Source: Candidatus Bathyarchaeota archaeon (GTDB lineage Archaea; Thermoproteota; Bathyarchaeia; 40CM-2-53-6; RBG-13-38-9). From it: 27,365 nucleotides of DNA. The translations under genes were made by a program, and so were the position numbers. Shown in pieces: positions 15,954 through 24,467 of the stretch. The DNA lies in NCBI GenBank assembly GCA_026015225.1, contig JAOZGV010000065.1:1-27365 (forward strand), read 5' to 3'. Every line of letters begins with the position of its first letter. Position 1 is the stretch's first letter. The notes under the pieces were generated by a model, which was not told the DNA's origin, did not search any database, and saw nothing but the letters and a program-made list of their open reading frames with translations.

Positions 15954-16120
15954 GCTTTTCAAGGTTGGTCATAACTCTACTTTAGATGTAGTTTTATGAT
16001 GGCTTTTTCTAGTAAGATTAACAACACGCAGCAAAGTTTTATTTTATTAAGAATTACATAAACGAATATTTCAGCTGATAATGGAACGCGAAAAATAAGT
16101 AGAAAGTAAGGGGTATAAGA

Positions 16121-17017
16121 ATGAGAGGAAAACTGAAGGCTTTACTATTGGTTGTAAGGGCCCCCTTCTTAATCCTAACCTTTTCATGCATATCAGTCGG
16201 ATTTGCCTCGGCAATATACCATGGTTACTTTAATTCCTCACATGCAATTTTAGCTCTCATCGGTTCTTTATTAGCTCATATTAGCGTTAACGTTTTGAAC
16301 GAATACTACGATTATAAGAGAGGGACAGATCTACTCACTCATAAGACACCTTTCAGCGGGGGAAGTGGCGCATTACCTTCCGGGTTAATTGATCAGAATC
16401 AAGCTTTCAAAATAGGAGTTGTTTCTTTAATATCAGGAGGAATTATTGGGTTATACTTTATCACTCTTTATCCTATTCTTCTTCCTTTAATAATCATCGC
16501 CTCAGCAATAATTTTTTTATACACTCCCATTTTACTTAAAAATAGATTTGCAGAGTTTTTTCCGGGATTATCCTTCGGTCCATTACTAGTTATTGGAGCC
16601 TATATAACTCAGCTACCTAAAAATTATATGGGTTCATTCATAATACCTGCATTCGCTTCAATTCCTGTTGGATTGCTCGTTAGCAATTTATTAATCTTAA
16701 ACGAGTTTCCAGATTACGAGGCGGATTTAAGCACGGGCAGAAGGCACGGTGTAATAACGTTAGGGAGAGAGAGGACATCTAGGCTGTACGTTCTGATAAT
16801 GTCTTTGACATATGCATCAATAATCGTTCCAGCAGTTCTATCGATCCTTCCATTGACTACACTCATAACTCTGTCAACTTTGCCCCTGGCAGTAAAGACA
16901 TCAAAAAATGTTTTAAGAAATTATGATAATCCTGTTAAGTTGATTCCAAGCCTAGCTCAAAATACATATATAGTGTTGTTAAGTCCTATCCTCATTGCTT
17001 TAGGATTAATTATCTAA
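16121..17017 (+). CDS. UbiA-family prenyltransferase, MenA-like
   Basis: A 298-residue integral membrane prenyltransferase with about nine helices. The two Asp-rich Mg/diphosphate motifs are NEYYDYKRGTD (60-70) and NEFPDYEAD (194-202), followed by GRRHGVITLGR. This pattern is nearer to MenA-like prenyltransferases than to digeranylgeranylglyceryl phosphate synthase, but the acceptor cannot be set by sequence reading alone. It should attach an isoprenoid chain to an aromatic ring or a glycerol lipid in the membrane. It heads a five-gene plus-strand set ending in a polyprenyl diphosphate synthase, which could make its prenyl donor. The ATG is preceded by AAGGGGT. Confidence 0.87.
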   Translation: MRGKLKALLLVVRAPFLILTFSCISVGFASAIYHGYFNSSHAILALIGSLLAHISVNVLNEYYDYKRGTDLLTHKTPFSGGSGALPSGLIDQNQAFKIGVVSLISGGIIGLYFITLYPILLPLIIIASAIIFLYTPILLKNRFAEFFPGLSFGPLLVIGAYITQLPKNYMGSFIIPAFASIPVGLLVSNLLILNEFPDYEADLSTGRRHGVITLGRERTSRLYVLIMSLTYASIIVPAVLSILPLTTLITLSTLPLAVKTSKNVLRNYDNPVKLIPSLAQNTYIVLLSPILIALGLII

Positions 17018-17062
17018 AAAGATATTATGTGAAATCTGTCTTGCGATGATGGGGTATTAAGG

Positions 17063-17974
17063 ATGAAAAAAGATACAAAAGTGATTTCTTTCTGGGGTAA
17101 AGGAGGCGTAGGTAAAACAACTTGCTCCGCATCCTACTCGATCTTCCTTGCCAATAAAGGATTTAATACACTACTAATAACGAGTGATCCTACACCATCC
17201 CTATCTGATATTATGGATATGCAAATTGGTGCTGATATCACAAAGATAGGCGATCTGAGCTTAACGGCCATCGAGCTAGATGAGGAGGTTGTAAGAGAGA
17301 TGTGGAAAGAAAAATATGGAGAGGAAGTCTATAAGGTAATCTCATCCTTCTTTCCTGTCGACAGATCAATAATGGATTACGTTGCGGGTGCCCCAGGAAT
17401 TGCGGATGAATTTATTCTCTCATATATTCTCGACTTATACAATACTAAAGATTATGACTATATAATTTGGGATGCTGCACCTGCAGGTGGAACTCTTAGG
17501 CTTGTCAGGATCGAGGAACAGTTTTACAAGCATCTAGGCGAAGATACAAAACTATACTTATCCTTAAAAACAGTAATTGAAAAATTAAAGAAGGGAAAGA
17601 ATACCCCTTTGGAAATAATGGAACGCTGGAGAGATTTGGCATCAGAAGTCCTCAGCCTACTATCATCTAAAGACTTCTTAGTTTATATTGTAACGATCTC
17701 CGAATGGCTCGGAGTGGCCCAAACTAAGAGGATCATTGGTGAGTTAAACGAATTTAATATCGACGTAAAAGGTATAATAGTTAACCAAATAATTCAAGAA
17801 ATAAATGGCCCTTTAGAAAATAGAGCAGCAATCCATAGAAAGCATTTAAGAGCGATTGAGGAGAACTATTCGAAGAATCATAAGATCATGAGGATACCCC
17901 TCCAGCCTTATGAGATAAGAGGGGTTAGCCAACTTAATAATTTCTCAAAATTTCTTGAAGAGATAGCTCCATAA
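17063..17974 (+). CDS. ArsA/Get3-like P-loop ATPase
   Basis: A 303-residue single-domain ATPase of the ArsA/Get3 group. The deviant Walker A GKGGVGKTT is at residues 12-20. SDPTPSLSD follows as the switch I region, and WDAAPAGGTLR corresponds to the DTAPTGHTLR switch II of the family. There is a single Cys (in KTTCS) and no CxxC, so the Get3 zinc site and the arsenite ligands of ArsA are missing. It is unlikely to be an arsenite pump ATPase. It lies 45 bp after the UbiA gene and 12 bp before a B12/radical SAM gene, so its role is probably tied to those enzymes, for instance in assembly, delivery or ATP-driven reactivation; that is inference. Confidence 0.85.
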   Translation: MKKDTKVISFWGKGGVGKTTCSASYSIFLANKGFNTLLITSDPTPSLSDIMDMQIGADITKIGDLSLTAIELDEEVVREMWKEKYGEEVYKVISSFFPVDRSIMDYVAGAPGIADEFILSYILDLYNTKDYDYIIWDAAPAGGTLRLVRIEEQFYKHLGEDTKLYLSLKTVIEKLKKGKNTPLEIMERWRDLASEVLSLLSSKDFLVYIVTISEWLGVAQTKRIIGELNEFNIDVKGIIVNQIIQEINGPLENRAAIHRKHLRAIEENYSKNHKIMRIPLQPYEIRGVSQLNNFSKFLEEIAP

Positions 17975-17986
17975 GGTTGCTTAACA

Positions 17987-19672
17987 GTGCGATACGACTT
18001 AGCCCTAATTCACCCGCCTAGCATATTCGACTTTAGAGAAAAGGTGCTTCATTATGGACCAATAAGTGATGTCGTTCCCTCTTCTCCGGTATTCGATTTA
18101 TATCCAATTGGTTTCTTAAGCACGTTAACATACTTAGCTAAGAAAGGATTCAAAGTTAGAATCGCCAATTTAGCTGCAAATATGCTTATCAACCCCAAAT
18201 TTTGCGTCGAAGACATAATAAAGGGATTGGAGGCAGATATTTATGGAATTGATCTACACTGGCTCGTCCACGTTCAAGGCGCGATCGAGGTAGCTAAAAT
18301 CGTTAAAAAAATTCATCCAGATAAGAAGGTGGTCTTGGGTGGGTTGAGCTCAACCATATTCTGGAGAGAAATTCTCAGAAATTACAAGTTTATTGATTTT
18401 GTTCTGTTAGGGGACACAACGGAGATGCCTATGAAAAAGTTGCTTGAGAACATTATTGATAACAAGAGATCAATGAAATCCATACCGAACATCGCTTGGA
18501 GAGAGTCAGACGGCAGAATAAGAGGTAATGATATTACATTTGTTCCAGAACGCATAGACGAGTTTTCCATCGACTATGGAACTGTTATAAAGGAGAGTTT
18601 GAATCGAAAAAATTTTTTTTTGAGTATCCCATTCGCAGAGTTTATATCTAAACCTATAGGTGCCGTCTTATCCTGTAAAGGCTGTATCTACAACTGCGTA
18701 ACGTGCGGTGGATCAAAATTTTCATATAACTGCTTTTTTAAAAGAGATGGATTGGGAATAAAATCTCCTAAAAAAATTTTTGAGGAAGTTAAATCCCTAA
18801 GCGACTACATGAGAATCCCAATATTTGTATTAGGTGATCTTCAATTTTTAGGTAAGAGGCGTGTTATGGCCCTAACAAAAATGCTTCGCGAGGAAAGACT
18901 TGATAACACCTTGCTCTTTGAATTCTACTATCCACCATCTAAACAGATGCTATCTCTCATTAGAAAGGCCGCAGATAATGTAATCATTCAATTATCTCCA
19001 GAAACCCAAGATGAAGATATTAGGTACGCTTTCGGAAAAAGATACAGTAACAAGCAATTATTCGATTTCGTTCGTAATGTACTTGAGCTAAAAGTTGATA
19101 GACTTGACCTCTATTTTATGATTGGTCTGCCAAATCAAGGCTATGGATCCGTCACCAGCATTCCAGCATTTATTGAGCAACTATTAAATAGTTCTAAAAA
19201 AGCCAATAAAACCATCGACTTCTTTATTGCACCTTTAGCCCCGTTACTAGATCCAGGAAGCAAGGTTTTTACCGACCCAAAACCCTACGGCTATAATCTA
19301 CTCTTGAAAAGTCTTGAAGAGTATAGGAATGCCGCCTCTTTATCTAGGAGCTGGAAAGACACATTAAATTATGAGAATAACTGGATGAGTAGGGACGAGA
19401 TCGTCAGGGCAACTTATGATGTAGCCGAAGAGGTGATTAGCCTCAAGGTTAAAAATAATGTGATAAGGGAAGGAGAAGGATCAAAGACTATAGAAACAAT
19501 TCGAGAGGCGAAAAAGATCATTGATTCGGATAAAGAGGTTCTGAAAAAATTAACTGATAAAGAAACCATTTCAAAAGGCGACCTATACCCTACGAAAGAT
19601 CTTCTGCTAACAATCAAGCCAAAATTATTATTTACCTTGATCAAGAGTCTAGTAGAGAAGATGCTAAAATGA
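17987..19672 (+). CDS. B12-binding-domain radical SAM protein, Ta0216-like
   Basis: A 561-residue protein with an N-terminal cobalamin-binding-like Rossmann domain (about 1-150; DLHWLVHVQG and VVLGGLSS) and a radical SAM domain. The cluster motif is CIYNCVTC (Cys233, 237, 240), preceded by an extra Cys230. The usual DxHxxG cobalamin motif is altered: the DxH is present at Asp89-His91 but the Gly is not in place, so cobalamin may be bound base-off or not at all. The overall pattern recalls the archaeal Ta0216 family, whose reaction I do not know to be established. Methylation or ring/chain modification of an isoprenoid product is a plausible role in this operon. The start is GTG 17987; the stop overlaps the next ATG by four bp. 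Confidence 0.8.
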   Translation: MRYDLALIHPPSIFDFREKVLHYGPISDVVPSSPVFDLYPIGFLSTLTYLAKKGFKVRIANLAANMLINPKFCVEDIIKGLEADIYGIDLHWLVHVQGAIEVAKIVKKIHPDKKVVLGGLSSTIFWREILRNYKFIDFVLLGDTTEMPMKKLLENIIDNKRSMKSIPNIAWRESDGRIRGNDITFVPERIDEFSIDYGTVIKESLNRKNFFLSIPFAEFISKPIGAVLSCKGCIYNCVTCGGSKFSYNCFFKRDGLGIKSPKKIFEEVKSLSDYMRIPIFVLGDLQFLGKRRVMALTKMLREERLDNTLLFEFYYPPSKQMLSLIRKAADNVIIQLSPETQDEDIRYAFGKRYSNKQLFDFVRNVLELKVDRLDLYFMIGLPNQGYGSVTSIPAFIEQLLNSSKKANKTIDFFIAPLAPLLDPGSKVFTDPKPYGYNLLLKSLEEYRNAASLSRSWKDTLNYENNWMSRDEIVRATYDVAEEVISLKVKNNVIREGEGSKTIETIREAKKIIDSDKEVLKKLTDKETISKGDLYPTKDLLLTIKPKLLFTLIKSLVEKMLK

Positions 19673-20886
19673 AAGCATACGACGTTGCAATAGTTGGGGC
19701 CGGTCCAGCAGGTTCTTCAGTAGCAACAAAAGCCTCAGGATTAGGATTAAAAACCCTATTGATAGATAAACGAAAGGAGATAGGGATCCCCATCCAATGT
19801 GGCGAATATATGTTGCATGAGAGCGAAGTAAAGAGAATGTTCCCAAACTCGAAGCATACATCTAGCCTGATCGAGCTAACGAAGGCCTTCAAGCAGAATG
19901 AGTGCAACTTTGTAAGGTTTGTAAGTTCCTCAGGACACGAATATGACCTCAGATTTCATTCATACGTAATAGATCGAGAGAAGTTTGATAAAGAGCTTGC
20001 AAATAGAGCACGAAAGAATGGGGCTGAAGTATGGTTAAATACAATGGCCTTGGGGGTAAATACGGAGAAGAATAATCTGATTTTAAGGAAAAACGGCAGC
20101 TATGAATTTATCTCATTTAAAGTATTAATAGCAGCCGATGGTTTCAACTCAAACATTGCCAAGTCTTTGGGCCTAAAGACAACAAGCATTGAAAACGAAG
20201 CACTCACCATACAAAATATCATGGATGAAGTAAATATAGAATCGAATATATGTGAAATGTATTGGAATAAAGATTACAGTCCAGGAGGATATGCATGGAT
20301 TATCCCGAAAGGGGAAAGCGTTGCAAATGTAGGTTTAGGAGTAAGGAGAAAATTCAAAAAAGAAAAAAATAATTTAAAAAATTACTTAAATTCCTTTATT
20401 ATAGACAATCCATTGACATCCAAAAAATTGAGTAAGGGAAAAGTATTGTCAACTGTCGGGGGAGCCGTACCGGTTGGTGGCCCTATTCCAAGAACATTTT
20501 TTAAGAATGTCTTGATAGTTGGAGATGCTGCAGGTCAAGTTGCAGCCCATGTTGGAGGTGGAGTCCCTTCAAGCGTTATCTGTGGTGAAATCGCTGGCGA
20601 AATCTCTCACTTGCATATAAGAGATAAAGTCCCTTTAAGCCAGTACGAGAAAACTTGGAAGGAAGAATTGGGAGATGTCTTGAAGAGGTCGATTATATTG
20701 AGGAAGATAGGTGATCTGTCAATGATCAATAACAAACTTATCGATTTAGCATTGAGTACTATTGGTGAAGAAAAGTTGAATAGGTTGATTAGATGTGAGC
20801 TCCCAAAAGAACTCGAAGTCGTGTTGAACATTATCTCAAACACAAAACAAAAACTCGGTTACATTAAAAATTTATTTAAATCTTAA
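19669..20886 (+). CDS. geranylgeranyl reductase-family flavoprotein
   Basis: A 405-residue FAD-dependent reductase of the GGR family, which saturates isoprenoid double bonds in archaeal lipids, chlorophyll tails or quinone side chains. The FAD dinucleotide motif is GAGPAGSS at about residues 10-17, followed by IQCGEYM, the conserved QCGE feature. GGYAWIIPKG and the second FAD motif VLIVGDAAGQV with HVGGGVPSS complete the pattern. Length is normal. It overlaps the radical SAM gene by ATGA, a sign of translational coupling. With a prenyltransferase and a polyprenyl synthase in the same set, saturation of a quinone tail is as likely as saturation of membrane lipid. Confidence 0.88.
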   Translation: MKAYDVAIVGAGPAGSSVATKASGLGLKTLLIDKRKEIGIPIQCGEYMLHESEVKRMFPNSKHTSSLIELTKAFKQNECNFVRFVSSSGHEYDLRFHSYVIDREKFDKELANRARKNGAEVWLNTMALGVNTEKNNLILRKNGSYEFISFKVLIAADGFNSNIAKSLGLKTTSIENEALTIQNIMDEVNIESNICEMYWNKDYSPGGYAWIIPKGESVANVGLGVRRKFKKEKNNLKNYLNSFIIDNPLTSKKLSKGKVLSTVGGAVPVGGPIPRTFFKNVLIVGDAAGQVAAHVGGGVPSSVICGEIAGEISHLHIRDKVPLSQYEKTWKEELGDVLKRSIILRKIGDLSMINNKLIDLALSTIGEEKLNRLIRCELPKELEVVLNIISNTKQKLGYIKNLFKS

Positions 20887-20930
20887 TGAAAGTTCAATAT
20901 TCAGAATAAAATTATGGAGTTCGCTACAAA

Positions 20931-21851
20931 TTGAATGTTGTAGAAATGCAGAATAAAATTATAGCCCAATTGAATATCAAAGATGAAGAAAAATTAATGA
21001 TTAAGGAAATCGCAGAGGACTTACCTAGGAAGATCGAAGAAGAAACGCTGATTGGACATCCTAGAGAAATCTATGAAGCTGCAAGGTTCCTTTTGGGAAG
21101 AGGTAAACTGCTGAGGGGGAATCTTGCAATGTTTATCAATGGAGTTTATGGTTTCTATAAAAAAGAGAAAGCGTTAAGGTTAGCAACAGCCATTGAACTG
21201 TTGCACACAGCCTCATTAATTCACGACGATATTATCGATAGAGGAAAAATAAGGAGAAGCGTTAAGACGGTTCATGAGAAGTTTGGATTAAATATTGCTA
21301 TTATCTCTGCAGATCTACTGGCTTCGATAGCATATAGAATTTGTGCAGATATGGGCAAGCAAATAATAGAAATGATTAGTGATGCTATTAGAAGGATGAG
21401 TGAAGCTGAAGTATCGGAAAACATTATAGATAATCCAAATCTTGATGATTACTTTAAGATTATTGAAGGAAAGTCTTCAGTATTGTTTTCGACCGTTTGT
21501 GCATGTAGTGCTATTATTTCAAACGCAGGGCAGGAGGATGTCCTTGCATTTAAAAAATATGGAGAATTAGTCGGTAAAGTTTTACAAATTAGGGATGATG
21601 TGCTCGATTATGTTGGTAATGAAGCAGTAACTGGGAAATCTAATCCATTAATTTACGGTTTAAAAAGGACCAATATAGTTGTTATTCTAATGAATGAGAA
21701 AAACTTGACATTAGATGAGGCTATTATTAGTGCAACCGAATTAGGAAAAGAGCTTGCTGATAAAGCTTTGAGAGAAGTTACATTCCTTGAACCGGATAAA
21801 AGAAATATTTTTAAAGAATTTGTTAAATTCGTTCTTAACAGAAAGTTTTAG
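20931..21851 (+). CDS. trans-polyprenyl diphosphate synthase
   Basis: A 306-residue isoprenyl diphosphate synthase. The first Asp-rich motif is DDIID (99-103) and the second DDVLD (222-226), with RRSVKTVH following the first. The residues five and four places before the first motif are Ala94 and Ser95. Farnesyl and geranylgeranyl synthases usually have a bulky aromatic there, while long-chain enzymes such as E. coli IspB have Ala-Thr. This predicts a product longer than C20, suited to a quinone tail. The start is uncertain: TTG 20931 has GGAG 11 nt upstream; ATG 20946 is an alternative. It closes the UbiA gene set 44 bp after the reductase. Confidence 0.88.
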   Translation: MNVVEMQNKIIAQLNIKDEEKLMIKEIAEDLPRKIEEETLIGHPREIYEAARFLLGRGKLLRGNLAMFINGVYGFYKKEKALRLATAIELLHTASLIHDDIIDRGKIRRSVKTVHEKFGLNIAIISADLLASIAYRICADMGKQIIEMISDAIRRMSEAEVSENIIDNPNLDDYFKIIEGKSSVLFSTVCACSAIISNAGQEDVLAFKKYGELVGKVLQIRDDVLDYVGNEAVTGKSNPLIYGLKRTNIVVILMNEKNLTLDEAIISATELGKELADKALREVTFLEPDKRNIFKEFVKFVLNRKF

Positions 21852-21870
21852 CGTGTGCTTTCTATTTTTC

Positions 21871-21883
21871 TTAACGCGCGAAC
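21871..21883. repeat. GC-rich intergenic motif, copy 8
   Basis: TTAACGCGCGAAC lies in the short gap between the polyprenyl synthase and the complex I operon, a weaker member of the GCGCGC set. Confidence 0.3.
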
Positions 21884-21921
21884 TGACTAGTTATGGAATA
21901 GAGTCGTGAAGACGGGCTAAA

Positions 21922-21932
21922 CTTTTTATACT
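21922..21932 (+). promoter_or_regulatory. probable TATA box for the complex I operon
   Basis: CTTTTTATACT lies 38-48 nt before the GTG at 21970. The start of transcription is expected near 21955, followed by GGTGGT five nt before the start codon. Confidence 0.45.
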
Positions 21933-21969
21933 TTGGATTATAGTCTATGCTAAATTATGGTGGTCTAGC

Positions 21970-22353
21970 GTGGCTGAATGGGCTATAATAACTCTTGCTG
22001 TTACTATTTCACTTGGAGTATTTGTAGGCCTCTTAGGATACTTCATTTCAAGGCTAATCACACCTCGAAAAGAATACCCCTTTAAGTTTGAGAGGTTCGA
22101 AGCGGGAAATCCCCCTCATGGAAAAGCGAGGGGATTTTTCGTGATGCAGTATTATGCTTACCTGATAATCTTCTTAACCATTGAACCGATTGCGATCTAC
22201 TTCTTTATAATTATGAGCGATATATCTTCTTATCCTTTTTCGATCACTCTCTTTGCGATTCTAATTTTATCTCTCATTCCGCCATTAATATTTGGGTTAC
22301 ATGAAGCTAAGAAAGTGAGAATATGGGTGTTGCGCAAGGAAGAATATTCCTAG
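21970..22353 (+). CDS. nuoA: complex I subunit A (NuoA/FpoA)
   Basis: A 127-residue membrane subunit with three helices (about 5-28, 63-83, 93-112). The loop KFERFEAGNPPHGKARG and the following FFVMQYYAYLIIF, then TIEP, match the NuoA/ND3 family; the usual ND3 Cys is absent from this loop. It helps form the quinone-site region of a complex I-type proton pump. GTG 21970 is preceded by GGTGGT. It is the first gene of an operon in the classic order and overlaps nuoB by 31 bp if the longest nuoB start is used. Confidence 0.9.
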   Translation: MAEWAIITLAVTISLGVFVGLLGYFISRLITPRKEYPFKFERFEAGNPPHGKARGFFVMQYYAYLIIFLTIEPIAIYFFIIMSDISSYPFSITLFAILILSLIPPLIFGLHEAKKVRIWVLRKEEYS

Positions 22354-22856
22354 GTAAGGTCGAGGAGCTTCTTAGGACTGGAATGATATATTTAGTTGAC
22401 AACATCGACTTGGTGAAGTCAATTCGTGATTGGGGAATATCCTATAGTTTATGGCCAGTTCACTTCACGACATCGTGTTGTGGTTGCGAAATCGGTGCGA
22501 CATCGGGGCCGAGGTTTGATGCAGAAAGGTTCGGCGTCTTACCCTTCTTTTCACCGAGGCAATGTAATCTACTACTAGTTGAGGGAACCTTAACAAAAAA
22601 AATGGGAAAGGCTGCAAGGATCGTTTACGAGCAAATGCCAGAACCGAAGTTCGTGATTGCAATGGGAGCGTGTGCCCTAGATGGAGGAATATTCTGGAAC
22701 AGTTATAACATTGTTAGACCCCATGAAATACTGCCAGTGGACGTATTCATACCAGGTTGCCCTCCACGTCCAGAAGGAGTAATACAGTCCGTCTTTATGC
22801 TTCAAGATAAAATCAAAAGGGAGCTTGTGATTGGTGAATGGGGAAAGGATAACTGA
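22323..22856 (+). CDS. nuoB: complex I subunit B (NuoB/FpoB), N2 cluster
   Basis: This 177-residue cytoplasmic-side subunit holds the terminal [4Fe-4S] cluster N2 next to the quinone site. The ligands are the tandem pair Cys52-Cys53 in TTSCCGCE, Cys117 in GACALD, and Cys146 in PGCPPRPE. Length and order are typical. The ATG at 22323 gives a 31-bp overlap with nuoA; ATG 22383 is a later in-frame choice, preceded at some distance by GAGGAG, and the N-terminal 20 residues are not well conserved in the family, so the start is uncertain. Confidence 0.92.
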   Translation: MGVAQGRIFLGKVEELLRTGMIYLVDNIDLVKSIRDWGISYSLWPVHFTTSCCGCEIGATSGPRFDAERFGVLPFFSPRQCNLLLVEGTLTKKMGKAARIVYEQMPEPKFVIAMGACALDGGIFWNSYNIVRPHEILPVDVFIPGCPPRPEGVIQSVFMLQDKIKRELVIGEWGKDN

Positions 22857-23307
22857 ACTGATCGGTAAGGTCAAAGATCTCTGTAGGAATGTAGCATTGG
22901 TGGATGATAATAGACTTCTACTTGAAGTAGATACAGAGAAGATCATCGATCTCAGCCATAAGTTAAAAGACTTAGAATTCGACCACGTTAAAGGAGTGAC
23001 CGGCGTAGACTATCCTAATGAAAGCATAATTGAAGTAATCTATTATATCGGATCGTATTCTAGAACAGATTATGCGAATTTAATAGTTGAATTGAAAATT
23101 ACTCTGCCCAGAGAGAATCCGAAAACCCCTTCTTTAATTAAAATTTGGCAAAGCTGCGAGTATCCAGAGAGGGAGACTTTTGAAATGTTTGGCGTGATGT
23201 TCCAAGGCCATCCAAAGCTCAAGCTCTTGCTTCTACCAGATGAATTTAAAGGTAAATACCCTCTCCGTAAAGAGTTTAAAATTCCAGAAGAAGGGATCGA
23301 GATATGA
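22831..23307 (+). CDS. nuoC: complex I subunit C (NuoC/FpoC)
   Basis: A 158-residue 30-kDa-type subunit that packs against NuoD in the connecting arm. The family signature is YPERETFEMFGVMF, then GHPKLKLLLLPDE and YPLRKEF at the C-terminus. TTG 22831 is preceded by GGGAG with seven nt, inside the end of nuoB. GTG 22834 is also possible. NuoC and NuoD are separate genes here, not fused. Confidence 0.9.
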   Translation: MVNGERITELIGKVKDLCRNVALVDDNRLLLEVDTEKIIDLSHKLKDLEFDHVKGVTGVDYPNESIIEVIYYIGSYSRTDYANLIVELKITLPRENPKTPSLIKIWQSCEYPERETFEMFGVMFQGHPKLKLLLLPDEFKGKYPLRKEFKIPEEGIEI

Positions 23308-24467
23308 GTACAGAAAAGTTGCTTGAAGTATTCATTGGACCTCAGCATCCTACTTCAGGACATATGAGATTCATAGCAGAACTTGACGGCGATATTATAG
23401 TTGATTTTATACCCGATATGGGATGGGTTCATAGGACGATCGAAAAGATTGCTGAAACAAAAACATACATTCAAATAATACCGTTGATAGAGAGGCAAGC
23501 AATTCTCGATTCTGCAAATTACAATTTAGGATATATCTTGGCGCTAGAGAAGCTACTTGATATCGAAGCTCCACCGAGGGCCCAGTACCTAAGGACTTTA
23601 ATTTGTGAGATCAATAGAATCGCAAGCCACCTATATGGAATCGGCATTCACGGTATAATGCTCGGTTCATCGACGGCTTTTATGTGGGCCTTCGGCGACA
23701 GAGAACCATTCATAGATTTAATGCAAATGATCTCTGGTGCAAGATTGACATACTCCTACATGATTCCTGGGGGAATCAGGAGAGACATACCTCACGACTT
23801 TCAAGATAAGGCTAAGAAGGCGATTAAGTTCATGAGAAAGAAGATAAAGGATTACTTCGATTTATTCAATTACAATCCAGTCACACTAAATAGGCTCGAA
23901 GGTGTAGGGATAATCAAAAAAGAGGATGCGATCAAACTCGGGTTAGTTGGTCCCAATTTGAGGGCATCTGGCGTTTATTATGATGTGAGGAAAGCTGAAC
24001 CATACGCAGCTTACCCCGAGATCGATTTTGAGATTGCTGGGAGAAATGAAGGAGATAGTTTGGCACGGCTTCTGATAAGGTTCGATGAAATCCAGTACAG
24101 TATGAACATAATCGAGCGTGTTTTGGATGATATGCCTTCTGGTCCATTACTTACAAACATATATCTGACAAAGTTGACTGGAGAAAAAAAGGAATTATTA
24201 AAAAAAGGGATCGTCCGATTCCCCACACTCTTTACGGCCCTGAAAACTAAAGAAGGAGAGTGTTTGGCAAGAGTCGAATCCAGTAGAGGCGAAGCGATCT
24301 ATCACCTCATAAGCAATGGATTATTAAAACCATATAGATGCAGATTAATTACCTCGTCATTTAGAAATGTTATCGCATTTAAGCATGCGTTAATTGGACA
24401 TAAACTAGCTGACATACCAGCAGTGTATGGTAGCCTAGACTATTTCCCTCCGGAGGCGGATAGATGA
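23304..24467 (+). CDS. nuoD: complex I subunit D (NuoD/FpoD)
   Basis: A 387-residue 49-kDa-type subunit forming the quinone cavity with NuoB. It begins GPQHPTSGHMRF, containing the His of the cavity loop, then PDMGWVHRTIEKIAE, PGGIRRD, and ends SLDYFPPEADR. The nickel-binding cysteine pairs of the related [NiFe]-hydrogenase large subunits are absent, so this is a quinone-type subunit, not a hydrogenase. Start and stop overlap the neighbouring genes by four bp (ATGA at both ends). Confidence 0.93.
   Translation: MSTEKLLEVFIGPQHPTSGHMRFIAELDGDIIVDFIPDMGWVHRTIEKIAETKTYIQIIPLIERQAILDSANYNLGYILALEKLLDIEAPPRAQYLRTLICEINRIASHLYGIGIHGIMLGSSTAFMWAFGDREPFIDLMQMISGARLTYSYMIPGGIRRDIPHDFQDKAKKAIKFMRKKIKDYFDLFNYNPVTLNRLEGVGIIKKEDAIKLGLVGPNLRASGVYYDVRKAEPYAAYPEIDFEIAGRNEGDSLARLLIRFDEIQYSMNIIERVLDDMPSGPLLTNIYLTKLTGEKKELLKKGIVRFPTLFTALKTKEGECLARVESSRGEAIYHLISNGLLKPYRCRLITSSFRNVIAFKHALIGHKLADIPAVYGSLDYFPPEADR

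Noticed and set aside
17063..17974. Arsenite-pump ATPase ArsA
   Set aside because: Single domain with only one Cys, no arsenic-binding cysteines, and no arsenic genes nearby.
23304..24467. [NiFe]-hydrogenase large subunit
   Set aside because: Both nickel-binding cysteine pairs are missing, and the gene sits in a full Nuo/Fpo order.
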